Below are positions 22,501 to 35,081 of a stretch of DNA of 64,000 nucleotides, one piece after another (the first letter of the stretch is position 1; each line of letters starts with the position of its first letter). The stretch lies in the NCBI RefSeq assembly GCF_003255815.1, contig NC_037672.1, positions 109,632,392-109,696,391 on the forward strand, written 5' to 3'. Origin of the DNA: Theropithecus gelada. Lineage: Eukaryota; Chordata; Mammalia; Primates; Cercopithecidae. The notes under the pieces were generated by a model. It was given only the letters and a program-made list of their open reading frames with translations. It did no database searches and was not told the origin of the DNA. The translations under genes and the position numbers were made by a program.

Positions 22501-23444
22501 AATTATCTACTTGACTGTGCCCCTCTGTTTGCTTTGACTCTTTAGTAGGGTAGAGCAATTTAAGTCCCAGTTTTAGTAATTATGGTAACATACCTGTCTT
22601 CAATCTAGATTCTCAATTCTTTCTCACAATCCCCACTTCCAGTTCTCTATATTTTGTTGCTATTTTATTTGCTCCTACTGTAAGCAAATGCAAATTCTTT
22701 GTGGAAAGATGGAAGGAAAAAGTAAACTAACTATGGACTTATTTCAGTTAGCAAATTTCCTCTTTTAAAAGGTGCATTTATTATACCAAAGCCAGACAAA
22801 GACACATCAAAGAAAGAAAACTGCAGACCAATATCTCTGATGACTATTGATGTACAAATCCTCAAGAAAATATTAGCAAACCAAACAATATACTAAAAAT
22901 GTTATTCATCATGACCAAGTGCGATTTATCCCAGGGATGCAAGGATACTTCAACATAAATCAATGTGATGTATCAACAGAATGAAGGATAAAAACCACAT
23001 GATCATTTCAATTGATGCTGAAAAAGCATTTGATAAAATTCAACATCCTTCATGATTTAAAAAAAAACACTAAAAAACTGGATATAGAAAGAAAATACCT
23101 CAATATAATAAAAGCCACATATGACAGACCCACAGCTAGCATCATACTGAATGGAAAAAAACTGAAAGCCCTTCCTCTAAGATGTAGAACATGAGAAAGG
23201 AATGTCCACTGGTCACCAGTGTTATTTAACATAGTAATGGAAGTCCTAGCTAGAGCAATCAAACAAGAGAAAGATACAAAGGGCATCCAGATTGGAAAGG
23301 AAGAATTCAAATTATACTTGTTTGTATATGATATGATGTTATATTTGGAAAAACCTAATGACTCCATCAAAAAACTATTAGAACTGATAAATTCAATAAA
23401 GTTGCATAATACAAAACCAACACACAAGAATCAGTAGCATTTCT

Positions 23445-23750
23445 GGCTGGGCACAATGGCTCATGCCTGTAATCCCAGCACTTTGGGAGGCCGAGGTGGG
23501 CAGATCACTTGAGGTCAGGAGTTTAAGACCAGTCTGGTCAACATGGTGAAACCCCATCTCTACTAAAAAATATAAAAATTAGCTGGGCATGGTGATGCAT
23601 GCCTGTAACCCCAGCTATTCGGAGGCCGAGACAAGAGAATCACTTGAACCCAGGAGGCAGAGGTTGCAGTGAGCCAAGATCACGCCGCTGTACTCCAGCC
23701 TGGGCAACAGAGCAAACCTCCATCTCAAAAAAAAAAAAAAAAAAAAAAAA
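23445..23750 (+). mobile_element. AluS-like SINE inside L1
   Basis: Full sense Alu with an A-tail of about 23. It is flanked by the duplicated L1 bases AATCAGTAGCATTTCT (23429-23444, and from 23749 on), which proves insertion into an existing L1. Confidence 0.95.
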
Positions 23751-24604
23751 TCAGTAGCATTTCTCTATACCAACAGTGAACAGTCTGAAAAAGAAAAATT
23801 TTAAAACTTATTCCATTTACAATAGCTACAAATAAAATTAAATACCTAAGAATACATTAACACATTTAACCAAATAAGTGAAAGATGTCTACAATGGAAA
23901 ATGTATAACACTGACGAACGAAATTGAAGAGGACACCAAAAAATGGAAAGATATTGCATGTTCATGGATTGGAAGAATCAATATTGTTGAAATGTCCATA
24001 CTACCCAAAGCAATCTACAGATTCAATGCAGTCTCTATCAAAATACCAATGACATTCATCACAGAAATAGAAAAAACAATCCCAAAATTTATTTAGAATC
24101 ACAGAAGATCCAGAATAGCCAAAGCTATCCTGAGCAAAAAGAACAAAACTGGAGGAAACACATTACCTGACTTCGTATTATACTACGGAGCTTTAGTAAC
24201 CAAAACAGTGTGGTCCTGGCATAGAAACAGACACATAAATCAGTGGAATAGAATAAAGAGCCCAGAAACAAATCCACACACCCACAGTAAACACATTTTC
24301 AACAAGGTTGCCAAGAATATACACTAGGGAAAAGACAGTATTTTCAATAAATGATGCTGTAGGAAAACTGGATATCCATATGCAGAAGAATGAAACTACA
24401 TCCCTATTGCTTTCCATATACAAAAATCAAATCAAAATGAATTAATACTTAAACACCTCAGACTATGAAACTACTACAAGAAAACATTGGGGAAAAGCTC
24501 CAGGACATTGGTTTGGACAAAAAATTCTTGAGTAATACCCACAAGTACAGGCAACTAAAGCAAAAATGTACAAATGGGATCACATCAAGTTAAAAAGCTT
24601 CTGC

Positions 24605-27600
24605 GAAGAAATAAAGATGTTCTTTGAAACCAATGGGAACAAAGACACAATATACCAGAATCTCTGGGACACATTTAAAGCAGTGTGTAGAGGGACATTT
24701 ATAGCACTAAATGCCCACAAGAGAAAGCTAAATGCCCACAAGGAAAGATATAAAATTGACACCCTAACATCAATTAAAGAACTAGAGAAGCAAGAGCAAA
24801 CACATTCCAAAGCTAGCAGAAGGCAAGAAATAACTAAGATCAGAGTAGAACTGAAGGAGATAGACACACAAAAAACCCTTCAAAAAATCAATGAATCCAG
24901 GAGCTGGTTTTTTTTAAAAGATCAACAAAATTGATAGACCGCTAGCAAGACTAATAAAGAAGAAAAGAGAAGAATCAAGTAGATGCAGTAAAAAATGATA
25001 CAGGGGATATCACCACTGACCCCACAGAAATACAGACTACCATTAGAGAATACTATAAACACCTCTATGCAAGTAAACTAGAAAATCTAGAAGAAACAGA
25101 TTAATTTCTGGACACATACACTCTCCCAAGACTAAACCAGGAAGAAGTTGAATCCCTGAATAGACCAATAACAGGCTCTGAAATTGAGGCAATAATTAAT
25201 AGCCTACCAACCAACCAAAGTCCAGGACCAGACGGATTCACAGCTGAATTCTACCAGAGGTACAAAGAGGGGCTGGTACCATTCCTTCTGAAACTATTCC
25301 AGTCAATAGAAAAAGAGGGAATCCTCCCTAACTCATTTTATGAGGCAAGCATCATCCTGTTACCAAAGCCTGGCAGAAATACAACAAAAAGAGAATTTTA
25401 GACCTATATCCCCAATGAACATCGATTCAAAAATCCTCAATAAGATACTGGCAAATCGAATCCAGTGGCACATCAAAAAGCTTTTATCCAGCACGATCAA
25501 GTTGGCTTCATCCCTGGGATGCAAGGCTGGTTCAACATATGCAAATCAATAAGCATAATCCATCATATAAACAGAACCAAAGACAAAAACCACATGATTA
25601 TCTCAATAGATGCAGAAAAGGCCTTCGACAAAATTCAACACCTTCATGCTAAAAACTCTCTAATAAACTAGGTATTGATGGGAAGTATCTCAAAATAATA
25701 AGAGCTGTTTATGACAAACCCACAGCCAATATCATACTGAATGGGCAAAAACCAGAAGCATTCCCTTTGAAAACTGGTACAAGACTGGGGTGCCCTCTCT
25801 CACCACTCCTATTCAGCAAAGTGTTGGAAGTTCGGGCCAGGGCAATCAGGCAAGAGAAAGAAAGAAATTAGGAAAAGAGGAAGTCAAATTGCCCCTGTTT
25901 GCAGATGACGTGATTATATATTTAGAAAACCCCATTGTCTCAGCCCAAAATCTCCTTAAGCTGTTAAGCAACTTCAGCAAAGTCTCAGGATACAAAACCA
26001 ATGTGCAAAAATCACAAGCATTCCTATACACCAATAACAGACAAACAGCCAAATCATGAGTGAACTCCCATTCACAATTGCTTCAAAGAGAATTAAATAC
26101 CTAGGAATCCAACTTACAAGTGATGTGAAGGACCTCTTCCAGGAGAACTACAAACCACTGCTCAAGGAAATAAAAGAGGACACAAACAAATGGAAGAACA
26201 TTCCATGCTCATGGATAGGAAGGATCAATATCATGAAAATGGCCATACTGCCCAAGGTAATTTATAGATTAAGTGACATCCCTATCAAGCTACCAATGCC
26301 TTTCTTCACAGAATTGGAAAAAACTGTTTTAAAGTTCATATGAAACCAAAAAAAGAGGCCCGCATTGCCAAGACAATCCTAAGCCAAAAGAACAAAGCTG
26401 ACTTCAAACTATACTACAAGGCTACAGTAACCAAAACAGCATGGTACTGGTACAAAAACAGAGATGACCAATGGAACAGAACAGAGCCCTCAGAAATAAT
26501 ACCACACCTCTACAACCATCTGATCTTTGACAAACCTGACACAAACAAGCAATAGGGAAAGGATTCTCTATTTAATAAATGGTGCTGGGAAAACTGGCTA
26601 GCCATATGTAGAAAGCTGAAACTGGATCCCTTCCTTACATGTTATACAAAAATTAATTCAAGATGGATTAAAGACTTAAATGTTAGACCTAATACCATAA
26701 AAACCCTAGAAGAAAACCTAGGTAATACCATTCAGGACATAAGCATGGGCAAGGACTTCATGACTAAAACACCAAAAGCAATGGCAAAAAAGCCAAAATT
26801 GACAAATGGGATCTAATTAAACTAAAGGGCTTCTGCACAGCAAAAGAAACTACCGTCAGAGTGAACAGGCAACCTACAGAATGGGAGAAAAATTTTACAA
26901 TCTACCCATCTGACAAAGGGCTAATATCCAGAATCTACAAAGAACTCAAACAAATTTACAAGAAAAAATCAACCCCATCAAAAAGTGGGCAAAGGATATG
27001 AACAGACACTTCTCAAAAGAAGACATTTATGCAGCCAACAGACACATGAAAAAATGCTCATCATCACTGGCCATCAGAGAAATGCAAATCAAAACCACAA
27101 TGAGATACCATCTCACACCAGTTAGAATGGCGATCATTAAAAAGTCAGGAAACAACTGGTGCTGGAGAGGATGTGGAGAAATAGGAACACTTTTACACTG
27201 TTGGGACTGTAAGCTAGTTCAACCATTGTGGAAGACAGTGTGGTGATTCCTCAAGGATCTAGAACTAGAAATACCATTTGACCCAGTGATCCCATTACTG
27301 GGTATATACCCAAAGGATTATAAATCATGCTGCTATAACGACACATGCACACATATGTTTATTGCAGCACTATTCACAATAGCAAAGACTTGGAACCAAC
27401 CCAAATGTTCATCAATGATAGACTGGATAAAAAAAATGTGACACATATACACCATGGAATACTATGCAGCCATAAAAAAGGGTGAGTTCATCATCTTTGT
27501 AGGGACATGGATGAAGCTGGAAACCATCATTCTGAGCAAACTGTTGCAAGGACAGAAAACTACCTCATGTTCTCACTCATAGTTGGGAATTGAACAATGA

Positions 27601-27800
27601 GAGCACTTGGACACAGGGTTGGGAACATCACACACTGGGGCCTGTTGTGAGGCGGGGGGAGGGGGAAGGGATAGCATTCGGGGATATACCTAGTGTAAAT
27701 GACTAGTTAATGGGTGCAGCACACCAACATGGCACATGTATACATATGTAACCTGCACGTTGCGCACATGTATCCTAGAACTTAAAATATAATTTTTAAA
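24605..27800 (+). mobile_element. Younger L1PA-type LINE-1, 5'-truncated, inserted in the older L1
   Basis: A 3.2 kb L1 from mid-ORF2 (gaagaaataaagatgttc) to the 3' UTR. ORF2 is split by stops and small indels into pieces at about 24605-24934, 25190-25672, 25790-26343, 26340-26555 and 26998-27246. It includes a preserved LPLFADDVIIYLEN reverse-transcriptase motif near 25890. It cannot make a full ORF2 protein. AAAAAGCTTCTGC precedes it (24592-24604) and follows the whole younger block (28151-28163), with a TT/AAAA nick site. Confidence 0.92.
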
Positions 27801-28150
27801 AAAAAGGATGAGTTCATGTGCTTTGTAAGGATATGGATGAAGCTGGAAACCATCATTCTGAGCAAACTATCACAAGGACAGAAAACCAAACACCGCATGT
27901 TCTCACTCATAGGTGGGAATTGAACAATGAGAACACTTAGACATAGGGTGGGGAACATCACACACCGGGACCTATTGTGGGATAGGGGGAGGGAGGAGGG
28001 ATAGCATTAGGAGATATACCTAATGTAAATGACAAGTTAATGGGTGCAGCACACCAACATGGCACATGTATAGATACGTAACAAACCTGCACATTGTGCA
28101 CATGTACCCTAGAACTTAAAAGTATAATAATAAAAATTAAACTGAAAAAA
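27801..28150 (+). mobile_element. Second L1PA 3' end, tandem to the first
   Basis: About 345 bases repeat the L1 end seen at 27481-27795, from gatgagttcatgtgctttgt to an A-rich tail, and diverge from it at many positions. It starts directly in the A-run of the first copy. It is best read as a separate, heavily 5'-truncated L1 that landed in that poly(A) tail. Confidence 0.85.
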
Positions 28151-28361
28151 AAAAAGCTTCTGCACAGCTAAAGAAACAATCAACCAAGTGAAGATACAAC
28201 CCACAGAATGGGAGAAAATATTTGTAAACTACCTATCTGACAAGGGATTAATAACCAGAATATATAAGGAACTCAAACGATTCTATAGGAAAAAAGTCTA
28301 ATAATTCAATTTTAACGTGGGCAAAAGATTTAAATAGACATTCCTCAAAAAAAGACATACA

Positions 28362-28650
28362 GGCCAGGTGCCGTGGTTCATGCCTGTAATCCCAACACTT
28401 TGGGAGGCCAAGGCAGGCCGATCACTTGAACTCACGAGTTTGAGACCAGCCTGGGCAATATGGTGAAACCCGATCTCTACAAAAAATACAAGAAAACTAG
28501 CCAGGCATGGGCTCAGCTATTTGGGAGGCTGAGGTGGGAGAATCACCTGAGCCTAGGAGTTCCTTCAAGGCTTCAGTAAGCTGTGATCACACCACCGCAC
28601 TCCAGCCTGGATGACAGAATGAGACCCTGTCTCAAAAGCAAAAACAAAAA
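28362..28650 (+). mobile_element. Old Alu SINE inside L1
   Basis: Sense Alu with a deletion in the middle of the right arm (ccaggcatgggctcagc). It is flanked by AAGACATACA on each side (28352-28361 and 28652-28661). Confidence 0.92.
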
Positions 28651-29582
28651 TAAGACATACAAATGGCAAACAGGCATATGAAAAGATGCTCAACATCACT
28701 GAGCATCAGAGAAATGCAAATCAAAACTACAATGACATATCATCTCACACCAGTTGAAATGTTTTTTATCCAAAAGACAGGCAATAAAAAAAAAAAAAAC
28801 TAGTGAGGATGTGGAGAAAAGGGAAGCCTCATACACTGTTGGTGGGAATGTACATTAGTATGACCACTATGGAGAACAGTTTGGAGATTCCTCAAAAAAC
28901 TAAAAATCGAACTTCCATACAGTCTATCAATCCCACTGCTGGGTATATCCCCAAAAGAAAGGAAATTAGTATCTCAAAGAGATATCTGCACTCTCATATT
29001 TGTTATAGCAGTGTTCACAATAGCTAAGATTTGGAAGCAACCTAATTGTCCATTAACAGATGAATGGATAAAGAAAATGTGGTACTTATACCCAAGGGAG
29101 TACTAGTCAGCCATTAAAAAGAGTGACGTCGTCTTTTGCAACAGCATGGATGGAACTGGAGGTCATTATGTTAAGTGAAATAAGCCAGGCACAGGAAGAC
29201 AAACGTCGCACATTCTCACTTATTTTTGGGATCTAAAAATCAAAATAATTGAACTCATGAAGGTAGAGAGTAGAAGGATGGCTACCAGAGGCTGGGAAGG
29301 GTAGTGGGGCATGAGGGGGAAGTGAGGATGGTTAATGGTTCAAAAAGAATGGAATGAATGAATGAGACCTAGTATTTGATAGTACAACAGAGTGATTGTT
29401 GTCAAAATAATTGTACATTTTAAAATAACTAAAAGAGTGTAATTGGATTGTTTGTAACACAAAATTAAATGCTTGAGGGGATGGATACCCCATTTTCCAT
29501 GATGTGCTAATTTCACATTGTATACCTATATCAAAATATCTCGTGTGCCCCACGAATATATACACCTACTATGTGCTCAGAA

Positions 29583-29863
29583 ATTTTTTTTTTTTTTTTT
29601 TGGAGACAAGAGTCTTGCTCTGTCGCCCAGGCTGGAGTGCAGAGGTGCGATCTCGGCTCAGTGCAAGCTCCGCCTCCCGGGTTCACGCCGTTCTTCTGCC
29701 TCAGCCTCTCTCAAGTAGCTGGGACTATAGCCCTGCCACCACGCCTGGCTAATTTTTTTTTTCTTTTTTTTTTAATTAGAGACGGGGTTTCACTGTGTTA
29801 GCCAGGATGGTCTTGATCTCCTGACCTTGTGATCTGCCCGCCTCAGCCTCCCAAAGTCCTGGG
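29583..29863 (-). mobile_element. AluY-like SINE, antisense, in the L1 tail
   Basis: Antisense Alu from a long T-run to cccaaagtcctggg, so about 30 bases of its 5' end are missing. The mid-element linker is an expanded T-rich run (29751-29773). AAATTTTTT stands on both sides. Confidence 0.9.
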
Positions 29864-30494
29864 AAATTTTTTAAAAATGTTTTTTAAAAGTACATTTCTT
29901 AATGAAGATTATATACTCACACCTTACAATGAATTTGTTTATTCTGCTTTCCTTTTAATACCTGGTTCAACTCCTTACAATAAGAGATTTAGAAATTTGA
30001 TTATTTGATGTGAAGGGGTGAGGTTGAGATGGAGAATGTAAGTTATTTACGGCAAAGCATGTTTTCTGAAAAAGAAATTTTCCAATAAACTGTACTCAGT
30101 TTATTGGAATGAACTCAGAATTTGTTGTCAGACTACTCCTGCTTTCAAATCCTGGCTGGCTGATTTGGGGGAAGTCCTCTGGAGTCAGTTAGACCTCTAG
30201 ACTCTAATAGCACCCACCTGACTGTGATTTTGTGTGGAGCTAATGCTTGGAATGTATGTGTTTAATAGTTCATTGAACAAATGGCTATAAGCAAAGGAAG
30301 ATGGAAAAAGATCAAAATTACAAGGATTTTTTTCTGAAGATATTAAAAATACTAATAATTTTCTCTTGGCCAAGGTATGATTTAAAAATTGGGTCTTCAG
30401 CATATAAACTATATACGTATTAATAAAAATCATTAGAGAAGATGAACTTTCCATCAGAAGAGAACATAGAGTAAAAAGATAAGATGCCTTCTAG

Positions 30495-30830
30495 ATAAGC
30501 CCCTGAGGAGTTCTAACTATAAACTCAGAAGGGAATGGGCCAACGGAAGTAGACCAAAGAGAAAAAGGGAGATGAAGACACCTAGAATGACTAGTAGGCT
30601 TCTGGCTTGCACTGCAGGTTGTGCCATTTATTGAGGCGGAGGATACTGGAGGAAGACCAATTTTAGAGCAGATGATTATGAATTTGGTACTGGGCATGTT
30701 GAATTTGAGGTTCCTATAAGACATTCATATAGAAATGTTGAATATGTAGTTGAGCATTCTAGTCTAGAAATCTGAAGAGTTGCCTGAGCTGAGAAGTGAT
30801 GTTCTGAAAGATAAGAAGAAAACTGTGAAT
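30495..30830 (-). mobile_element. L2 LINE relic, antisense
   Basis: Carries antisense L2 phrases: gggcatgttgaatttgaggt, tcctataagacattcatata, gaaatgttgaatatgtagtt. The type of sequence agrees with the larger copy at 42985-43830, which covers a neighbouring part of the element. Confidence 0.55.
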
Positions 30831-30884
30831 CTTTTATGAAAATATGGGTCATTTTAATTAGGAAGGGATAGTGCAGCAGTGTTT

Positions 30885-31015
30885 TATATGGTAATTTGGG
30901 TACATATCTTTATATACTAAGTCGCTTAATAGCAGGGAATATGGGTTATTATTTTGTATACCCTACAGCACTTAACCTTACTCTTGGTAAGCATTCAATA
31001 ATTATTTGTTGAATT
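30885..31015 (+). mobile_element. L2 3' end fragment
   Basis: Sense L2 terminus: agcagggaatatgggtt, ccctacagcacttaacctta, gcattcaataattatttgtt. Confidence 0.55.
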
Positions 31016-31880
31016 GAACTAAATTGACTAAAGAGTTTATTTTGCAAGCTAGCCTATTCTGTGAATCAAGGATTGTGAATTAGCTGAGTTGAAGCTTAGT
31101 AATCAAAGATTCTCAAGGAGGACATGACAGACATCAAGAACCAGTGTGTGGCTTCCTGAAAGTAAGCAGCAATCAGTCTGGCAAATCAGTCAGGTCTGTT
31201 CAGGCTTGCCACAAGTAGGGCACAGCACATCTTGCATAAAATGCAGGTGCAAAACTTGCTGAGAGGAGAGGATCATAACTTTGGTATGTAAGCACAAACC
31301 GTATTACAGTAAGCAGAAAACTTCTAATAATTTTCACTATATCACCATTCACCTAAAATTAAAACAACTAATATACTTTGTTATGAAATAAGGTGACTTT
31401 ATGTAGATACACTGTTTTTCAAAGAGTTTTTTCACAAGAAATGTCACAGATTCACACACATTTATCTATCTACAAGACTAGATTCCTACAGACTCTTTAG
31501 TCCTATAAATAATGAAAAGCAATTAAACTTTTTTCCCTACTTAGTTCAAATGATTGATAGCTTAATAGATACTTCATTTAATAAGAATTGTCCAGCAGTG
31601 GTTATTTCAGAACTGCAAAGAAAAAAATCAGCCAAGTCAATGGGTTTGACAAAAACCATTGAAATGTATAAAACAAGCTGTTATTGTACAGGAAACAATA
31701 AACTCCCAAACAATTAATATATATGAATGGCATTTTCATAGCTTTTTGAAAAATTGTCAGATTTGTAAGTACTGTTAACTTTGCTATGAGACAAAATTCC
31801 ATCATAGATCTTACTAAGAAATTATTGATAAGTTAATTTTAAAAGAAACTTAGTTCTAACATGGATGGTTCCTATATTTG
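31016..31880. other. Intron segment with no recognised feature
   Basis: No repeat family, RNA gene or coding frame could be supported in this AT-rich stretch. Confidence 0.4.
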
Positions 31881-31885
31881 AATTT

Positions 31886-32180
31886 ATTTTTTTAATTTGA
31901 GACAGTGTTTGGCTCCTGTTGCCCAGGCTGGAGTGCAATGGTGCAATCTCAGCTCATTGCAACTTCCACCTCCCAGATTCAAGTGATTCGTCCACCTCAG
32001 CCTTCCAAGTAGCTGGGATTACAGGCGTGCGCCCCCACACCTGGCTTAATTTTGTATTTTTAGTAGAGACGAGTTTCAGCATATTGGTCAGTCTGGTCTT
32101 GAACTCCTGACCTCAAGTAATCCGCCTGCCTCGGCCTCCCAGAGTGCTGGGATTACAGGCGTGAGCCCTGGCACCCAGCC
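31886..32180 (-). mobile_element. AluS-like SINE, antisense
   Basis: Full antisense dimeric Alu ending gagccctggcacccagcc, with a short interrupted T-run at its head. Confidence 0.92.
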
Positions 32181-33440
32181 TTTGATACTTCTATTAGTCA
32201 TGCCTACATGATCAACTCTTTAAATATAATATGGAAAAGATACAACAGCATAAGCAAAATAGTCTTCAGTCTTCCATATAGCTTTACCTTGGACTAGGTA
32301 CAAACTTAAAACTCCTATCCTAAAATTTAATTTAAAAGAAGTATTTACAAAAATCATAAATGTTGATAATTCTTTCAACAGATGCTGGCCAAACTACTAG
32401 AAGAGCAGCATCAGTGATACATTCAATGTTTTTAAGAATTAGTCCTCATCTAGTTAGTGCCTCAGATTCTTTCTGGTGCCTCTGATTTTGAATATTATTG
32501 CTTTTCTTCGTTTTGTCCTAAAAGGAAGTGACTCATCAAACACACAAACTAATCCAGTTCCAATGAGGATCTATATTTTGCTTAAGGAATGAAAAGGTAT
32601 ATGTTACAGTATAAAATCTATTTTTGTACTTAGATGCATGAATAAGAGGAGTTGGGATTATGAGTAAATGCTAATCTTAAAAAGAAATGGCAACACCTCT
32701 AAGAAAGAGACAACAAAAGAGTGAGAAAGATCCAAAACAATCTTCAGGAATTGGATGGACAATTATCAAGAGGTGACTGAAAGGATTTGGAGTATGGAAG
32801 GAGTACCAGGAACATTGAGACAACATAATTTTATAGTGAAGCATCTCAACACAATTTTTACCAATAACACTTAGCAGCCTAAAAGAAACAGGGAAATTGG
32901 AGACGGTAGGAAGTCAGGGCATAGGGAGAAAACATAGCTATGAATTCATAGTTGAAATGGTAGACACTATGTATTCTCAACTGCAAGGAGAAAATAGAAG
33001 CCAAAAGGACTAAATATATAACTAATCCAGAGGCTTTTAAAATTCTGCTTTTTTCTTGGTATGTATTGTCATGTATTTGTTTATCTTCTCTTCCTGTATG
33101 ATACTGTGTCTTACTTGTGTTTCACAAATGTGAGACTCCTGACCTTTTATAAGAAGGTAACAAGGCATTTTTCAAAAAGCCTTTCTTTGGAGAGGTTGAG
33201 TGGGATGGTGGAGTGGATTAAGTGGAACAAAATTCCAGTTGTTTGTTGGGAAAATATTTTTTAGTCTAAAATCCCTCTGAGACTCACTCCAAACTAATTT
33301 CTTTCTGTCATTCTTCTTCCTTCTTTCGGTCTCTCTATAACTAAATTTAGTTTAAAATTATGTTTTCTAGAAAGGCAGCCTTTCCATGATCATTGGAGCA
33401 CATTCTGCTCATGTTAGAAGTTCATCTTCTTAGACATTAA
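32181..33440. other. Intron segment with no recognised feature
   Basis: About 1.26 kb of AT-rich, unique-looking DNA. Open frames are short and resemble no family I know. Confidence 0.4.
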
Positions 33441-33448
33441 GCACATAC

Positions 33449-33982
33449 AGTAGTCCCCCCTTATCCGCAGGGGATACATTCTAAGACCCCCAGTGGATCC
33501 TGAAATTGATAATAGTACTGAACCCTATATATACTGTTTTTCCTATGTGTACATACCTATGATTACATTTCATTTATAAGTAAAGACACAGTAAGAGATT
33601 AACAATAAGAATAAATTAGAACAATTATAATAATACACTGTAATAAAAGTTGTATGAATGTGGTCTCTCTTTCTCTCAAAATAATCTTATTGTATCATAC
33701 TCACCCTTCTTGTGATCTGTCAATCTAATAGAGGTGACTACTAAGCGACTAATGGGTGGATCGTGTCAACAGCATGGATACGCTGGACAAAAGCTTGAGT
33801 CATGTCCCAAGCAGGATAGAGCAAGATGGTGTGAGATTTCATCGCTGTACTCAAAATGGCCCACAATTTAAAACTTACAAATTATTTATTTCTGAAATTT
33901 TCCATTTAATATTTTCAGACCACAGCTGACTACAGCTAACTGAAACTGGGAAAAGAGAAACTGGGTAAGGGGGACAACTATA
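33449..33982 (+). mobile_element. Tigger-like (TcMar) non-autonomous DNA transposon
   Basis: The ends are inverted repeats, cagtagtccccccttatcc at the left (33450) and ggtaagggggacaactata at the right (to 33982), with TA at both outer edges, as pogo/Tigger elements have. Inner text (gacccccagtggatcctgaa, gaaccctatatatactg, actcacccttcttgtgat) fits a known Tigger-derived family whose exact name I do not assign. No transposase frame remains. Confidence 0.75.
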
Positions 33983-34359
33983 GTATTAAGGCAAGAAAAT
34001 TTCAGGGGAAAGCAAGCAGTTATTTTTTGGCCAAATATGATACATTTTCTCTCTCAACTGGATACAGTTAGAAATAGGGGGAAAAAAAAAAAAAAACCCA
34101 CCTTTGAAGTGCTCACTATGCTTAGTCTTTGTGCCAACTTCTGTAGTTTTTCTTTTCTTCTGGGGGTAGGAATGGGATTAAAGGTTAGAGATTAGTTTTG
34201 TTTTTTATTTTTAAGAAAAGATGAAATTTTTAAAATCCTGGTCAAATAGTAAGTATGACAATTGAGACCAGGTGCTATACTATAGTGAGCCAGATGTGTG
34301 TATAAAACAAGAAGCTGTTATTGTACAGGAAAAAAATGCAAAAACCACAAAACCATTTT

Positions 34360-34375
34360 AAAATTATTATTTTTA
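34360..34375 (+). repeat. 5' target-site duplication of the RPL36A-Alu composite
   Basis: AAAATTATTATTTTTA at 34360-34375 matches AAAAGGATTATTTTTG at 35078-35093 at 13 of 16 positions, and the 5' copy follows TTTT, giving a typical L1-endonuclease TT/AAAA site. Part of the 3' copy lies in the A-tail, so the informative part is ATTATTTTT. Confidence 0.6.
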
Positions 34376-34773
34376 CTTTCTTTCTGTGCCAATAGCACCC
34401 CCACAAACATGGTAAACATTCCTAAAACCCACTGGACTTTCTGTATGAAGTGTGGCAAGCACCGACCCCACAAAATGACACAGTACAAGAAGGGCGATGA
34501 TTCTCTGTATGCCCAGGGAAAGCGGTGTTATGACAGGAAACAGAGTGGCTATGGGGAGCAAGCTAAGCCAATTTTCCAGAAAAATAAAAACTACAAAGAA
34601 GATTGTGCTAAGGCTTGAGTGTGATGAGCCAACTGCAGATCTAAGATAATGCTGGCTATTAAAAGATGCAAGCATTTTGAACTGGGAGGAGATAAGGAGA
34701 GAAAGGCCCAAGTGATTCAGTTCTAAGTGTCATCTTTTGTTTTGTTATGAAGATTGTAAAATCTTGAGTTTAT
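34376..34773 (+). pseudogene. Processed pseudogene of ribosomal protein L36A (RPL36A)
   Basis: This is an intronless copy of RPL36A mRNA, the eL42 protein of the large ribosomal subunit. It starts with a pyrimidine-rich 5' TOP-like leader (34376-34385). An ATG at 34409 opens a frame with clear identity to the protein (MVNIPKTHWTFC, CGKHRPHK, YKKGDDSLYAQGKR, DRKQSGYG). Missense changes are numerous. Small deletions shift the frame near 34580 and again near 34630, so the usable frame ends early at 34616-34618. The end of the parental frame (VIQF and stop) is still visible at 34712-34726, followed by about 47 bases of parental 3' UTR in which the polyadenylation hexamer is mutated. No poly(A) follows; an Alu begins at the next base. 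Not expected to make a working protein. Confidence 0.9.
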
Positions 34774-35081
34774 GGCTGGGCGCGATGGGTCACGCCTGTG
34801 ATCCCAGCACTTTGGGAGGCCAAGGCAGGTGAATCACGAGGTCAGAAGATCTAGACCATCCTGGCTAACACGGTGACACCCCTTCTCTACTAAAAATATA
34901 AAAAATTAGCTGGGCGTGGTGGCGGGCCACCTGTAGTCCCAGCTACTCAGGAGGCTGAGGCAGGAGAATGGCATGAACCCTGGAGGTGGAGGTTGCAGTG
35001 AGCCGAGATCGTGCCACTGCACTCCAGCCTGGGTGACAGAGCAGGACTCCATCTCAAAAAAAAAAAAAAAAAAAAAAAAAA
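34774..35081 (+). mobile_element. AluY-like SINE fused to the 3' end of the RPL36A pseudogene
   Basis: Full-length Alu with the AluY-like stretch gaatcacgaggtcag and a run of about 26 A at 35056-35081. It starts exactly where the RPL36A 3' UTR stops, with no intervening A-run and no target-site duplication of its own. The bases after its tail match instead those before the pseudogene (34360-34375 against 35078-35093), so both parts share one duplication. Confidence 0.88.

Larger units (their letters stand above)
22780..29885 (+). mobile_element. Older L1 (L1PB/L1MA-type) hosting several nested insertions
   Basis: A 5'-truncated L1 begins within the reverse-transcriptase region (22780) and ends at the L1 3' terminus near 29580, with tail remnants to 29885. 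Likely target-site duplications are AAAAGGTGCATTT (22767-22779) and AAAAGTACATTT (29886-29897). The ORF2 remnant is broken by stops and frameshifts, and the catalytic [FY]-x-D-D motif has decayed to VYDM near 23325. It is interrupted by an Alu (23445-23750), a younger L1 (24605-28150), another Alu (28362-28650) and an antisense Alu (29583-29863) in its tail. Confidence 0.85.

Noticed and set aside
24580..24867. Minus-strand hydrophobic open frames within the L1 block (also 23050-23427, 24193-24423 and 25846-26052)
   Set aside because: These are antisense shadows of the L1 ORF2 remnant.
25790..26343. Reverse-transcriptase frames with an intact FADD motif as a possible functional domesticated enzyme
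   Set aside because: They are pieces of one truncated L1 ORF2 broken by frameshifts and stops, with a normal L1 3' end and target-site duplication.
34409..34618. RPL36A-like open frame as a functional retrogene
   Set aside because: Two frameshifts, many changes in conserved residues, no promoter, and loss of the C-terminal third.
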